Part shown: positions 51,864 to 59,958 of the stretch, in pieces
Numbering within the stretch: position 1 is the stretch's first letter
Layout: every line of letters begins with the position of its first letter
Origin: an uncultured Pontibacter sp.
GTDB lineage: Bacteria > Bacteroidota > Bacteroidia > Cytophagales > Hymenobacteraceae
DNA length: 64,000 nucleotides
Assembly: GCF_947495565.1 (NCBI RefSeq)
Contig: NZ_CANLZM010000005.1
Coordinates: 62,001 to 126,000, forward strand
Reading direction: 5' to 3'
Notes under the pieces: model-generated
Database searches by the model: none
Told to the model about the DNA's origin: nothing
The model's input: only the letters and a program-made list of their open reading frames with translations
Made by a program: the position numbers and the translations under genes

Positions 51864-53968
51864 TGCTGCGGTGGGCGCCATATCCGGTTGCGCGCATTAC
51901 GCTTAGCTTTATAGCGGGCATTCTGCTATACTTTGCTTGGGGCAGGCATTTCGGGCACGGGCTCGGTTTGCTTGCCTTTTACTTTGCGGGGTTTGTGGCT
52001 GCGGCCCTACTTGCCAAAAAGTTTAAAAGCAACTTTGCTACGGATATGGCAGGTATACTTGGCCTGCTTACATTTTTTGCCCTTGGCTATACCACTACCT
52101 TTCAGCGTTCAGAAATCAATCAGGCCCAGCATATTGCTTACCTGAAAACTGCGCCAACGCACTACAAAGGTGTGGTGCAGGATTACGTGCTGCAGAAGCC
52201 CGGCTACCAAAGCACTGTGCTGGAGGTTGAAGAAGTTAAGCTTAACGGCAGCTGGCGGAAAGCCATCGGTAAGGTGCAGCTATCCGTGCCCCATGACTCA
52301 GAGCAGGCTTACGAGCTAAACTACGGCGACGTGCTGCTGGTAAAAGGCGCACCGCTAGAAGTGGTGGCTCCGCTTAACCCTAACCAGTTTAATTACAAAG
52401 CCTACCTGGCCAACAAAAACATTTACTACCGCCACTACCTGCAGCCGCTGCAGTACCAGAAGCTCGCCTCTGATCCTCCAAACACAATTTTATACTATAG
52501 CATACAGCTGCGCCGCCAGCTAGACGAACTGCTGCACGAGCGGGTGAGGGAGAAGCGGGAGTACGCGATTGCCTCGGCACTTATACTTGGAGTAAAAGAT
52601 GAGCTGGATAACAGCATCCGTCAAGCCTATGCGGATACAGGTACTATGCATGTGCTGGCGGTATCCGGCTTACACGTGGGGCTGATTTACTCAGTGCTGA
52701 TGCTGGTGCTGGCGCGGTTTACGGCCACAGCCAGGCAGCGGTGGGTTGGGGCTATACTTGTGCTGTTGGCGCTGTGGCTTTATGCTTTTGTAACTGGTTT
52801 GTCGCCGTCAGTGCTGCGGGCAGTGCTTATGTTTAGCTTGGTAACAGTTGGTCTGGCCTTGCGCCGAAGAACGGTTATCTATAACACGGTGGCTTTTGCT
52901 GCCTTTGTGCTGCTCTACCTTAACCCTTACAATTTACTGGAGGTGGGTTTTCAGCTGTCCTTTTTGGCAGTGCTGGGCATTGTTTACCTGCAGCCAAAAA
53001 TTTACGAGCTGCTGGAGGTGCGCAACCGTGTACTTGCTTTTATCTGGACGTACTTTACAGTGGCGCTGGCGGCGCAGCTGGCAACTTTCCCGCTGGGGCT
53101 TTACTACTTCCACCAGTTTCCGGTATACTTCTGGCTGGCTAATATTGTGGTGGTGCCGGCGGCCATGTTGGTGCTGTGGTCGGGTGTGGTGGCGCTGGCG
53201 TTCAGTTGGGTGCCGGTGCTGAGTTGGCTGCTTTTTCAGGTGCACTTCTGGCTGATCTGGCTGATGAACGAATTTAACCTTTGGGTACAGCGCTGGCCGC
53301 AGTCTGTGCTCACCGGCATCGATATCAGTGTATGGCAAACCTATCTTTTATACTTCCTGCTACTGGCTTTTCTGCTTTTCGTGGCCCTGAAGAAATTGCG
53401 TTTTTTAGGTTTAGCGGTTGGAGTGGCTGCTGTGCTTTCGGTGCAGGAGATGTGGGAGGAGGCGCAGCAAAAGCAGCAGCGGCAGTTTATTGTATACAGT
53501 GTGCGAGGCGGTACAGGTATAGGGCTTGTGCAGGGGCAGCAGGCTGTGCTGATAGCGGATTCTTCGTTGCTGCAAAACCCGCAGAATTATACATTTAACG
53601 TACAGCCGCACCTCTGGCAGCTCGGGGTAGAGCAGCCGCAGCAGGTAGCTTTAAACGGTGCCGATAAAAATCCCTCTGTGCTGTTGCCGGACAGTAATCG
53701 GTTGCTGGTATGGCAGGGCCTGCGGTGGCTTATACTTTCTCATCCGCCCAAGCTGCAGCCAAAGGCCGGCTTTGCCGTGGATTACCTCTTGCTGCGCCAG
53801 AACGTGCGCCTGAAACCGGAGCAGCTGCAGCAGTATACTTTCAATAAACTTATTTTAGATGGATCCAGTGCGCCATGGTACCGGCAGCGCCTGCGCCAGC
53901 AGCTCGATACGCTAGGTATTTCTTACTATGATGTGGCCGATTCCGGTGCTTTTAAGCTGGACTTGTAA
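51863..53968 (+). CDS. comEC: ComEC/Rec2 family DNA internalisation channel
   Basis: 701 residues. N-terminal membrane helices and DUF4131 soluble domain (about 95-215), then the competence core with HVLAVSGLHVGLIYSVL and FVTGLSPSVLRAVLMF (about 255-330) and further helices to about 530. The C-terminal 170 residues are soluble but lack the metallo-beta-lactamase HxHxDH motif, as in many Bacteroidota ComECs. It moves single-stranded DNA over the inner membrane during natural transformation. Presence here, with a strongly over-represented 7-base word, makes DNA-uptake specificity worth testing. Coupled to the preceding acetyltransferase gene. Confidence 0.92.
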   Translation: MLRWAPYPVARITLSFIAGILLYFAWGRHFGHGLGLLAFYFAGFVAAALLAKKFKSNFATDMAGILGLLTFFALGYTTTFQRSEINQAQHIAYLKTAPTHYKGVVQDYVLQKPGYQSTVLEVEEVKLNGSWRKAIGKVQLSVPHDSEQAYELNYGDVLLVKGAPLEVVAPLNPNQFNYKAYLANKNIYYRHYLQPLQYQKLASDPPNTILYYSIQLRRQLDELLHERVREKREYAIASALILGVKDELDNSIRQAYADTGTMHVLAVSGLHVGLIYSVLMLVLARFTATARQRWVGAILVLLALWLYAFVTGLSPSVLRAVLMFSLVTVGLALRRRTVIYNTVAFAAFVLLYLNPYNLLEVGFQLSFLAVLGIVYLQPKIYELLEVRNRVLAFIWTYFTVALAAQLATFPLGLYYFHQFPVYFWLANIVVVPAAMLVLWSGVVALAFSWVPVLSWLLFQVHFWLIWLMNEFNLWVQRWPQSVLTGIDISVWQTYLLYFLLLAFLLFVALKKLRFLGLAVGVAAVLSVQEMWEEAQQKQQRQFIVYSVRGGTGIGLVQGQQAVLIADSSLLQNPQNYTFNVQPHLWQLGVEQPQQVALNGADKNPSVLLPDSNRLLVWQGLRWLILSHPPKLQPKAGFAVDYLLLRQNVRLKPEQLQQYTFNKLILDGSSAPWYRQRLRQQLDTLGISYYDVADSGAFKLDL

Positions 53969-54227
53969 GGAGTTTATTAGTGCTGCCGCAGGGTTTTATG
54001 TTGAGGCAGTTTCCAGAAGTATAAATGCTGTTGATGCGCAAATATCGTAAGCTTGCGGACAATGGGAAAGCATAGAATTGAAAACCTGTAGTAGGTAGGC
54101 TGGGTTTATACTTGCATTTGGCCGTAGCCTCGGTTAAGTAAGGTATTATGCTTATTTTTTAGCCTCAGCTCCAGAACAGGCCTTAAAACAAAAAAGCCCC
54201 ATTCAGTTAAGAATAGAGCTTCTAGAG
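53969..54227. other. Spacer between comEC and tRNA-Leu(GAG)
   Basis: About 260 bases with AAGTATA/TATACTT near 54017 and 54109 and the tRNA terminator at 54186-54220. No gene recognised. Confidence 0.45.
54186..54220 (-). terminator. Terminator of tRNA-Leu(GAG)
   Basis: A minus-strand stem AGCTCTATTC/GAATGGGGCT with G-T pairs is followed by T6, 8 bases after the tRNA 3' end. Confidence 0.7.
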
Positions 54228-54309
54228 TGCGCGCGGGGAGATTCGAACTCCCACACCCGAAGGCACCACCCCCTCAAGATGGCGTGTCTACCAATTTCAC
54301 CACGTGCGC
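54228..54309 (-). tRNA. tRNA-Leu (anticodon GAG)
   Basis: 82 nt on the minus strand. Acceptor GCGCACG with CGCGCGC (one A-C mismatch), D-region TGGTGAAATTGGTAGACAC, anticodon stem-loop CCATC-TTGAGGG-GGTGG with GAG, long variable arm, T-arm GGGAGTTCGAATCTCCC. No CCA encoded. Confidence 0.9.
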
Positions 54310-54324
54310 CGGTAAAGTAGGATG

Positions 54325-54356
54325 CAAAAGTATAAATAGGCTCTGACAAAAACAAA
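54325..54356 (-). promoter_or_regulatory. Promoter of tRNA-Leu(GAG)
   Basis: Minus strand: TTTG (54356-54353), 20 bases, TACTTTTG (54332-54325), a full Bacteroidota promoter 16 bases before the tRNA. The -7 element overlaps a TATACTT word. Confidence 0.8.
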
Positions 54357-54599
54357 ACCAATAATCAAAAAATATAGAGTTTATACTTTAAGCCTAATTA
54401 TTGAGGAACAAAGAACCTTATCCGGCTTTAACTGTGTTAGCACATAAGAAAGAAATGCATATTTCTGCAAGTATAAAATTATCTAGGTAAAGCAGTTGCG
54501 ATATTGGGGAGAGTCAGAGATAGTTTATACCTTTATGCTTGTGCTACAGGCTCGTAGCGCATACTTTATTTGAAGGACTTCACGCTACGATTCGAATAT

Positions 54600-55358
54600 A
54601 TGAGTATAGAAATAACAGGATTGTCTAAAACGTTTGGTAAAAAGCAGGTGCTACAGGAGCTAAACCTGACTGTTGAAAGTGGACAAATCTACTGCCTGCT
54701 GGGCAAGAACGGAGTAGGGAAAAGCACCTTTTTAAACTGTATCCTCGACCTGGTGCAGCCCGACAGTGGCAGCATCTCTCTTTTCGGTAAAGACTACCAT
54801 CAGCACCAGCTGGAAGTAAAGCAAAACCTCGGCGCCCTTTGCGAAGACAATCCGCTCATTGAAGAGTTTACCGGCATGGAGTACCTCAGCTTTGTGGCAA
54901 AGCTTTACAAACTTCCTGTAGCAGAGGCAGAACAACGAATCAGTAGCCTGGTCAATTATTTTTTTACCGATAAAGAATCGCTGCACAAGAACGTGGCGGG
55001 CTATTCTACTGGGATGAAGAAAAAAGTGGGCATTGCCGCGGCCATGCTGCATAAGCCGCAAGTGCTTATACTGGATGAGCCGTTTACCGGCCTGGATCCT
55101 ATTGCCGCGCAGCTTTTGGTGCAATTGATCCGAAGCTACCGCAATGCCAACCGCGTCATCCTGATCTCCTCCCACGACCTTAATTATGTCGAGAAGATCG
55201 CCACACACATAGGAGTGCTGAACGATGGGCAGCTGATGTATAATGGGTCGGTGCAGGAATTTACCATGAACGGCTCCAACCTGATAGACCAAGCCCTGTT
55301 CCAGCTGCTTTTGCCGCACCACAATGCAGAAACCAACCTGGACTGGATGCTCACTTAG
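54600..55358 (+). CDS. ABC transporter ATP-binding protein
   Basis: 252 residues from the ATG at 54600 (MSIEITGLSKTFGKKQV); an upstream TTG at 54570 adds ten residues without support. Walker A GKNGVGKST at 35-43, signature YSTGMKKKVG, Walker B VLILDEPFTGLDP, then the switch His in LISSHD. This is the ATPase of a two-gene exporter whose membrane part is the DUF5687 protein encoded next (95 bases downstream). A 25-bp perfect hairpin separates the two genes. Substrate unknown. Confidence 0.9.
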   Translation: MSIEITGLSKTFGKKQVLQELNLTVESGQIYCLLGKNGVGKSTFLNCILDLVQPDSGSISLFGKDYHQHQLEVKQNLGALCEDNPLIEEFTGMEYLSFVAKLYKLPVAEAEQRISSLVNYFFTDKESLHKNVAGYSTGMKKKVGIAAAMLHKPQVLILDEPFTGLDPIAAQLLVQLIRSYRNANRVILISSHDLNYVEKIATHIGVLNDGQLMYNGSVQEFTMNGSNLIDQALFQLLLPHHNAETNLDWMLT

Positions 55359-55368
55359 TAAGTTAAAA

Positions 55369-55424
55369 GTTAAGAGTCTAAAGTTAAAAGTGCGTTAAGG
55401 CACTTTTAACTTTAGACTCTTAAC
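55369..55424. other. 25-bp perfect inverted repeat between the two ABC genes
   Basis: Bases 55369-55393 and 55400-55424 are exact reverse complements around the loop GTTAAG. It lies in the spacer of an operon and lacks a following T-run, so it is not a plain terminator; it may stabilise the upstream mRNA or reduce transcription of the permease gene. Confidence 0.85.
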
Positions 55425-55452
55425 TCATAGCTCTCAATACTTAACTTATCAC

Positions 55453-56814
55453 ATGGATCTGATATTATTCTCTTGCCGAGTCCGAATCATCAGCTTTTTC
55501 AGGCATAAGCGCCTGCAGCGCTCGCTGTTGCTGTCGCTGGGGCTGCTGTCGGCGGGCGTTTATAGCTGGCTGTTCTCGTTTCTGCTGAAGCAGGCAGGGC
55601 AGGGCAGCACCAGCCTGAGCGTAGACCAGGTGCTGGAGTACACAAACCTGCTTATACTGTCCACCATTATTTTGAAAGGATTTTTTCCGGCATACGTTCC
55701 AAAGGCAAACCTGATTCCGCAGCTGTACCCTGTTTCGGCTTTTCAGCGCTTCCGAACAGAGCTGGTGGTGGAACTGGTGTCGCCATTTTACTTTGTGCTG
55801 CTCAATTTCTTGCTGCTCTTGTACATGATATCGCCGTTGTACACGGTGCTGCACCTGCTGCAGAGCATCTTGGTTATACTTACGGCCCACGTTACGCTTC
55901 GCTCGCTACAGGTGTTTATAGAGCGCCGTATGCGCTGGCGCAATGCTAATTTTTACTCTGCAGTGGTAATGGCAGGGGCGTTTATTGCGCTTCAGGTTAG
56001 AGTGCCGATGTTTTTCCCAATTGCCGATTGGATAATGCTGGTGGTGCACATGGCCGCGCTAGGCGCTTTTGTTACCGCTAATTTTTTTCTGGAAAAAGCT
56101 GCCACGGAGCCGCGCCGCAAAACTGTCAACTATAGCACTAACGCCCGCCGCAGCTTGGGTTGGCGCTTATTTAAAAACCATAAGCAGGCCCGCCAAATGC
56201 TGCTTTTCGGCTTTGCGTTCAAGGCATTTATACTTGGTGCCGATGCACTTGCTTTCACTAAAAAAGGAGAGCATCTGCTGGATGAGGTGTTAACACTTTG
56301 GCTGTTTGTGGGGCCGTTAATTGTTTTTTCCTATGTGTTTAACAATGTATGGGGCTTTTACCGAAACCTTTGGCTTACGGTAGAGCGCTCCAGCGGCACC
56401 GTAAACGACTTCCTGAAAGTAACCTGGACGGCACTGCGCCTGCCTTTGCTTATCGATGCCGTGCTAACATTTGTGTATGTGGCTGTGTTTAACCAGGAAG
56501 AGGCTTTTTTTATTGTCATGATGTACATTGGCAGTGTGCTGGTAATGGTACCAATAAGTATAATCTCCTCTATTGTAAGCCCTAAAGCAGTTTCTGGAGG
56601 CTTGTTCAGCTTTAGTGCCAAGGCTTCATACTTATTTAACTTTATTGCCATTGGGCTGCTTTGCCTGCTGTTACTGCCGCTTATCCACCCGCTGCTGTAC
56701 CTCATCTATCCATTGGTGATAGGCGGGTCTGTATTCGCGCTGGTAGCCGTGCTGAAAGAGTATCCAAAGTATAAGTATAAACTCTTCGAGACGCACTTTA
56801 AAGCAGAGGCCTAA
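55453..56814 (+). CDS. DUF5687 family ABC transporter permease-like protein
   Basis: 453 residues with about ten membrane helices in two sets, split by a soluble loop around residues 215-250. Opening FSCRVRIISFFRHKRLQRSL and later VIVFSYVFNNVWGFYRNLW-like segments match the DUF5687 membrane proteins that are regularly encoded next to ABC ATPases in Bacteroidota. It is therefore probably the membrane half of an exporter with the preceding gene. Substrate not known. A very strong terminator follows. Confidence 0.85.
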   Translation: MDLILFSCRVRIISFFRHKRLQRSLLLSLGLLSAGVYSWLFSFLLKQAGQGSTSLSVDQVLEYTNLLILSTIILKGFFPAYVPKANLIPQLYPVSAFQRFRTELVVELVSPFYFVLLNFLLLLYMISPLYTVLHLLQSILVILTAHVTLRSLQVFIERRMRWRNANFYSAVVMAGAFIALQVRVPMFFPIADWIMLVVHMAALGAFVTANFFLEKAATEPRRKTVNYSTNARRSLGWRLFKNHKQARQMLLFGFAFKAFILGADALAFTKKGEHLLDEVLTLWLFVGPLIVFSYVFNNVWGFYRNLWLTVERSSGTVNDFLKVTWTALRLPLLIDAVLTFVYVAVFNQEEAFFIVMMYIGSVLVMVPISIISSIVSPKAVSGGLFSFSAKASYLFNFIAIGLLCLLLLPLIHPLLYLIYPLVIGGSVFALVAVLKEYPKYKYKLFETHFKAEA

Positions 56815-56821
56815 CGTATGA

Positions 56822-56868
56822 ATACAAAAGCCCCGGCATTTAAATAATGCCGGGGCTTTTGTATTCAT
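56822..56868. terminator. Bidirectional terminator
   Basis: A long perfect stem (AATACAAAAGCCCCGGCAT with ATGCCGGGGCTTTTGTATT) lies after the DUF5687 gene and faces the DUF4403-like gene from the other side. Confidence 0.92.
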
Positions 56869-56950
56869 ACTTATTAGAAGGATAGGGATGTGTATAACTG
56901 CAGTAGCAGTTATATTTAAATAGTATAGAAGCCCTTGGAGGGCATGATGT

Positions 56951-57568
56951 TTATTTAGCCGGCAGAAGGTTTGTTAGAGTCAGTACATTGGCCTCAATGT
57001 TTCCTGTCAACTCCACAGAAAGGATCAGCTTGTCTGGCAGGGGCGTAATATCCTGAACCCGTACCTCATTTACCGCACCCGTCAGTTTTATCCCCTTCAA
57101 ATCTAAGCCATCGGCCAGCATTCCGTTTGCCTTCTGCAGCTCACTGGCTATAATTTGCTTTAAGTTTACCCGCGCTTTTTTGATGATCTGACTATACGCC
57201 ACTTTGTTTACCAGCACCTCTAAACCTGTGTTAAAGAAGCCGCTGTTGGTTCTTGATGTCAGGTGGAACTGCTGCACAAAGAGTTGCTGGGCAGCGTTGT
57301 CGTACCCCAATGTAGCCAGCACGTACAGGTCCACCGAATCGCGCTTCAGCATGGTGCGCAGAATCCTGATCTTTACCCGGAGAATAACCTTGTTCGGCCC
57401 TTCGTTGGCGCCACGAATACCAACATCCAGAATCTGTGCGTAAGGAGGCGTGTCTGATCCTGCTTCTGGCTTTGGGATGTGCTCCCCAATCAGCTGGCTT
57501 TTCAGCACTTCTTCCAGGGCAGGGTAGGAGACAGAGACGGGTATGTATATTCTTACGGCATCTTCCAT
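56951..57568 (-). CDS. DUF4403-like protein
   Basis: 205 residues from the ATG at 57568 (MEDAVRIYIPVSVSYPALEEVL); a longer frame to 57664 runs through the tRNA terminator and was rejected. The sequence has YAQILDVGIRG, then ILRVKIRILRTMLKRDSVDLYVLATLGYD and a C-terminal IKLTGAVNEVRVQDITPLP pattern, like half of a DUF4403 (BPI/TULIP-like) protein, which are usually longer. No signal peptide, so cytoplasmic. Function unknown; may be lipid-binding by analogy. Confidence 0.72.
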   Translation of the reverse strand: MEDAVRIYIPVSVSYPALEEVLKSQLIGEHIPKPEAGSDTPPYAQILDVGIRGANEGPNKVILRVKIRILRTMLKRDSVDLYVLATLGYDNAAQQLFVQQFHLTSRTNSGFFNTGLEVLVNKVAYSQIIKKARVNLKQIIASELQKANGMLADGLDLKGIKLTGAVNEVRVQDITPLPDKLILSVELTGNIEANVLTLTNLLPAK

Positions 57569-57645
57569 GAAGAACGGGGTTGTGATGTAACAGCAGGAAT
57601 TATCTGTAGAGAGTACAGGTATATAGTGATATTTGTTTGAAGCAG

Positions 57646-57680
57646 GCAATAAAAAAAGCCCCAAACGTAAGTTTGAGGCT
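57646..57680 (-). terminator. Terminator of tRNA-Lys copy 1
   Basis: A minus-strand stem AGCCTCAAAC/GTTTGGGGCT is followed by T7, 8 bases after the tRNA 3' end. Confidence 0.85.
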
Positions 57681-57687
57681 TCTGAAG

Positions 57688-57760
57688 TGATCCCGCTGGG
57701 ATTCGAACCCAGGACCCATACATTAAAAGTGTATTGCTCTACCAGCTGAGCTACAGAATC
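57688..57760 (-). tRNA. tRNA-Lys (anticodon TTT), copy 1
   Basis: 73 nt on the minus strand. Acceptor GATTCTG/CGGGATC, D-loop AGCTCAGCTGGTAGAGC, anticodon loop CTTTTAA with TTT, T-arm CTGGGTTCGAATCCCAG. Identical to copy 2, 209 bases away. No CCA encoded. Confidence 0.95.
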
Positions 57761-57780
57761 GTTTTCCCTGTTTGGGAGTG

Positions 57781-57811
57781 CAAAGGTAGAAGCTTTATTT
57801 AAAATGTCAAA
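57781..57811 (-). promoter_or_regulatory. Promoter of tRNA-Lys copy 1
   Basis: Minus strand: TTTG (57811-57808), exactly 19 bases, TACCTTTG (57788-57781). A textbook Bacteroidota promoter 20 bases before the tRNA. Confidence 0.88.
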
Positions 57812-57896
57812 ACATTTTTACTTCTTTTTTCCTCTCCTTTACAAGAGGCAACAATAAAACACCTTCCAGTTAAAAAATGCTATTTATTGTTTAAAG

Positions 57897-57969
57897 TGAT
57901 CCCGCTGGGATTCGAACCCAGGACCCATACATTAAAAGTGTATTGCTCTACCAGCTGAGCTACAGAATC
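57897..57969 (-). tRNA. tRNA-Lys (anticodon TTT), copy 2
   Basis: 73 nt on the minus strand, base-for-base identical to copy 1. Each copy has its own promoter. Confidence 0.95.
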
Positions 57970-58018
57970 AGTTTATTTATTAACTTGCGATCTCAAGGCG
58001 TTTCCCTGAATTGCGATG

Positions 58019-58049
58019 CAAAACTAACAGCTAAGTTTTTAAATGCAAA
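58019..58049 (-). promoter_or_regulatory. Promoter of tRNA-Lys copy 2, overlapping the start of the divergent gene
   Basis: Minus strand: TTTG (58049-58046), exactly 19 bases, TAGTTTTG (58026-58019). The -33 element lies inside codons 2-3 of the plus-strand gene starting at 58043. Confidence 0.85.
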
Positions 58050-58780
58050 ATATCTTATCTAAAATATCTGTCTTTCTAATTATTTTTTTGGCTGTTTTGG
58101 CGGAACCTGCTTATGCTCAGGCAACTAATTTAACACTGGCTAAAGCAGATTCGCTGTTCCTGAATCAACGTTATTCTGATGCTTTTGTTTTTTACGAGCA
58201 ATTGCTGGAGCAGGAGCAGCAATACTCGCCGCAGATGCTCCTCAAAATGGCTTACATCAAAGAAGGGCTCCGCGACTATACAGGGGCTATGTATTACCTG
58301 CACATGTTCTACACCAAAGAGCCCAGCCGCTCTACGCTAAAGAAAATGGAGGAACTGGCGCAGGCGTATCGGCTGCAAGGCTACGAGTACAACGACCTGC
58401 AGTTTTTTAAAACACAGTTCAACAAGTATTACATGCGCATACTGGAGCTGATGCTGCTTATAGCTGTAATCGCAGTAACGGTTATGCTGTTTAGCTGGCG
58501 GCGCGGGCACAGGTTTAGCACGGCATTCAAAGCTGGGTTTATACTTTACCTGCTGTTTATACTTTTCTATATCAATTTGCTGAACCTGGGCGACGAAGGC
58601 ATCATCAAGAACAATCAAGTGGCCATTATGTCGGCACCCTCTGCCGGAGCTGATTGGATTGCCACGACCTCACAAGGGCATAAAGTACCCATTACGGGGG
58701 AGCAGGATATCTGGTACGAGATAAAGTGGAAAGGGGAGACGGCGTATATCCGTAAAAGCAACCTGCTGGAGCTGCCGTAA
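58043..58780 (+). CDS. Exported TPR-like protein with membrane segments and SH3-like C-terminus
   Basis: 245 residues. Signal peptide (ends about AYAQ), two TPR-like helical pairs (about 35-120: ADSLFLNQRYSDAFVFYEQL, then GAMYYLHMFYTKEP), two membrane helices (about 134-150 and 165-190), and a final SH3b-like strand region (VAIMSAPSAGADWIATTSQG, then YEIKWKGETAYIRKSNL). This plan is common in BatE-like and TPR envelope proteins of Bacteroidota. Substrate or partner unknown. Its start overlaps a tRNA-Lys promoter. Confidence 0.82.
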   Translation: MQNILSKISVFLIIFLAVLAEPAYAQATNLTLAKADSLFLNQRYSDAFVFYEQLLEQEQQYSPQMLLKMAYIKEGLRDYTGAMYYLHMFYTKEPSRSTLKKMEELAQAYRLQGYEYNDLQFFKTQFNKYYMRILELMLLIAVIAVTVMLFSWRRGHRFSTAFKAGFILYLLFILFYINLLNLGDEGIIKNNQVAIMSAPSAGADWIATTSQGHKVPITGEQDIWYEIKWKGETAYIRKSNLLELP

Positions 58781-58785
58781 CTTTA

Positions 58786-58853
58786 ATTGTTGATTGCTTA
58801 TTGTTACTTGTTTTCATGCTAAGCACGACAATCAACAATAAGCAATCAACAAT
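58786..58853. other. 20-bp inverted repeat between convergent genes
   Basis: ATTGTTGATTGCTTATTGTT (58786-58805) is perfectly complementary to 58834-58853. It lies between the TPR/SH3 gene and the SDR gene and probably forms a transcript-end hairpin, although no T-run follows. Confidence 0.75.
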
Positions 58854-58860
58854 CTATAAA

Positions 58861-59670
58861 TTACCTCTTAAGTGGCGAGTCTTTCTCTTTCGCCATGACG
58901 TTATACACCAGCTTATCGGCCAGACCTGGGAAAAGCTTGTTTACCCACACGGCCAGCTTGCCTTGCGTCGTCATCACTAAGTCGCGTTTGCGTTGAATGG
59001 TGGCTTTCAGGATTCGCTCTGCCACTTCCTCGGCGCTCATCATCTTTTCCTCTTCGCGCGGTGTTTCTCCTTGCTGCTGGCCGTTGGCGGCTAAGGCTGT
59101 GTTACGGATGTTAGAAGCCGTAAAGCCAGGGCAAGCAAGCAGTACGTGTACCCCCGAATGCAGCAGCTCTGTGCGCAAAGTCTCCAGAAATCCGTGCATG
59201 GCAAACTTAGAGGCCGAGTAACCTGTGCGAGCAGGCAGGCCACGGTAACCGGCAATAGATGAAATGCCAACTATAGAGCCTCCATACTGCTTTATATAAG
59301 GGAGCGCATACTTTGTGCTGTACACGGTGCCCCAAAAATTAATATCCATCACCTCACGGATCACGTCCAGGTCCAGGTCCTCGAACAGGGCGCGCATCGA
59401 AATGCCGGCGTTGTTGATGAGCACGTCCAGGCGACCGAACTTGCTTACGGTTTCCTGCACCATGCGCTGGCACTGCTCCTCCACGCTCACATCGGCATTA
59501 ACGGCGAGGTTGGCTATACCTGCCGCGCTAAGCTCCTGGCTGGTTTGGTCAAGGTTCTGCTGGTTGCGGCCCGATACCGCTACTTTCGCACCCTCACGGC
59601 CAAAAGCGAAGGCTAATGCTTTGCCAATACCCGACGTGCCGCCGGTAATCAACACTACTTTATCTCTCAT
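58861..59670 (-). CDS. SDR family oxidoreductase
   Basis: 269 residues. TGGTSGIGKA (residues 10-19) binds NAD(P), NNAG follows at about 87-90, and catalytic YSASK lies at about 152-156, with the usual Ser before it in GISSIAG. The C-terminus has a hydrophobic helix (LAVWVNKLFPGLADKLVYNVMA), as in DltE- or DHRS7-like membrane-associated members. Substrate unknown. A perfect -7 element lies 30 bases upstream. Confidence 0.92.
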   Translation of the reverse strand: MRDKVVLITGGTSGIGKALAFAFGREGAKVAVSGRNQQNLDQTSQELSAAGIANLAVNADVSVEEQCQRMVQETVSKFGRLDVLINNAGISMRALFEDLDLDVIREVMDINFWGTVYSTKYALPYIKQYGGSIVGISSIAGYRGLPARTGYSASKFAMHGFLETLRTELLHSGVHVLLACPGFTASNIRNTALAANGQQQGETPREEEKMMSAEEVAERILKATIQRKRDLVMTTQGKLAVWVNKLFPGLADKLVYNVMAKEKDSPLKR

Positions 59671-59699
59671 TTTATACTTTCTTCAACTAAAATCTGGTG

Positions 59700-59707
59700 C
59701 AAAGATA
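59700..59707 (-). promoter_or_regulatory. -7 promoter element of the SDR gene
   Basis: TATCTTTG on the minus strand, a perfect TAnnTTTG match 30 bases before the ATG. Confidence 0.55.
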
Positions 59708-59943
59708 AAGTTAATGGTTAATTGTTGAATGGTTAAATTGTTGAGCGGGTGAATGTACGACCTGGCTTTGCCTTCAGTATGTTTTCAGCGGCAAGTATAG
59801 TGCGCCCCTTGGTTCTCATAAACCAATACTACTACTGCTCAGTCGCAGACAAGATGCAAGGTGTTGCACTTCTACATTGCCGTAAGCCATCAACGAATAA
59901 CCAATAACTAGCAACCAACCACCCGTATCTACTTAGATTTTTG

Positions 59944-59951
59944 TAATTTTG
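59944..59951 (+). promoter_or_regulatory. -7 promoter element of rlmD
   Basis: TAATTTTG ends only 8 bases before the GTG start at 59959, so the transcript would have almost no leader. Confidence 0.6.
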
Positions 59952-59958
59952 CGGCACT

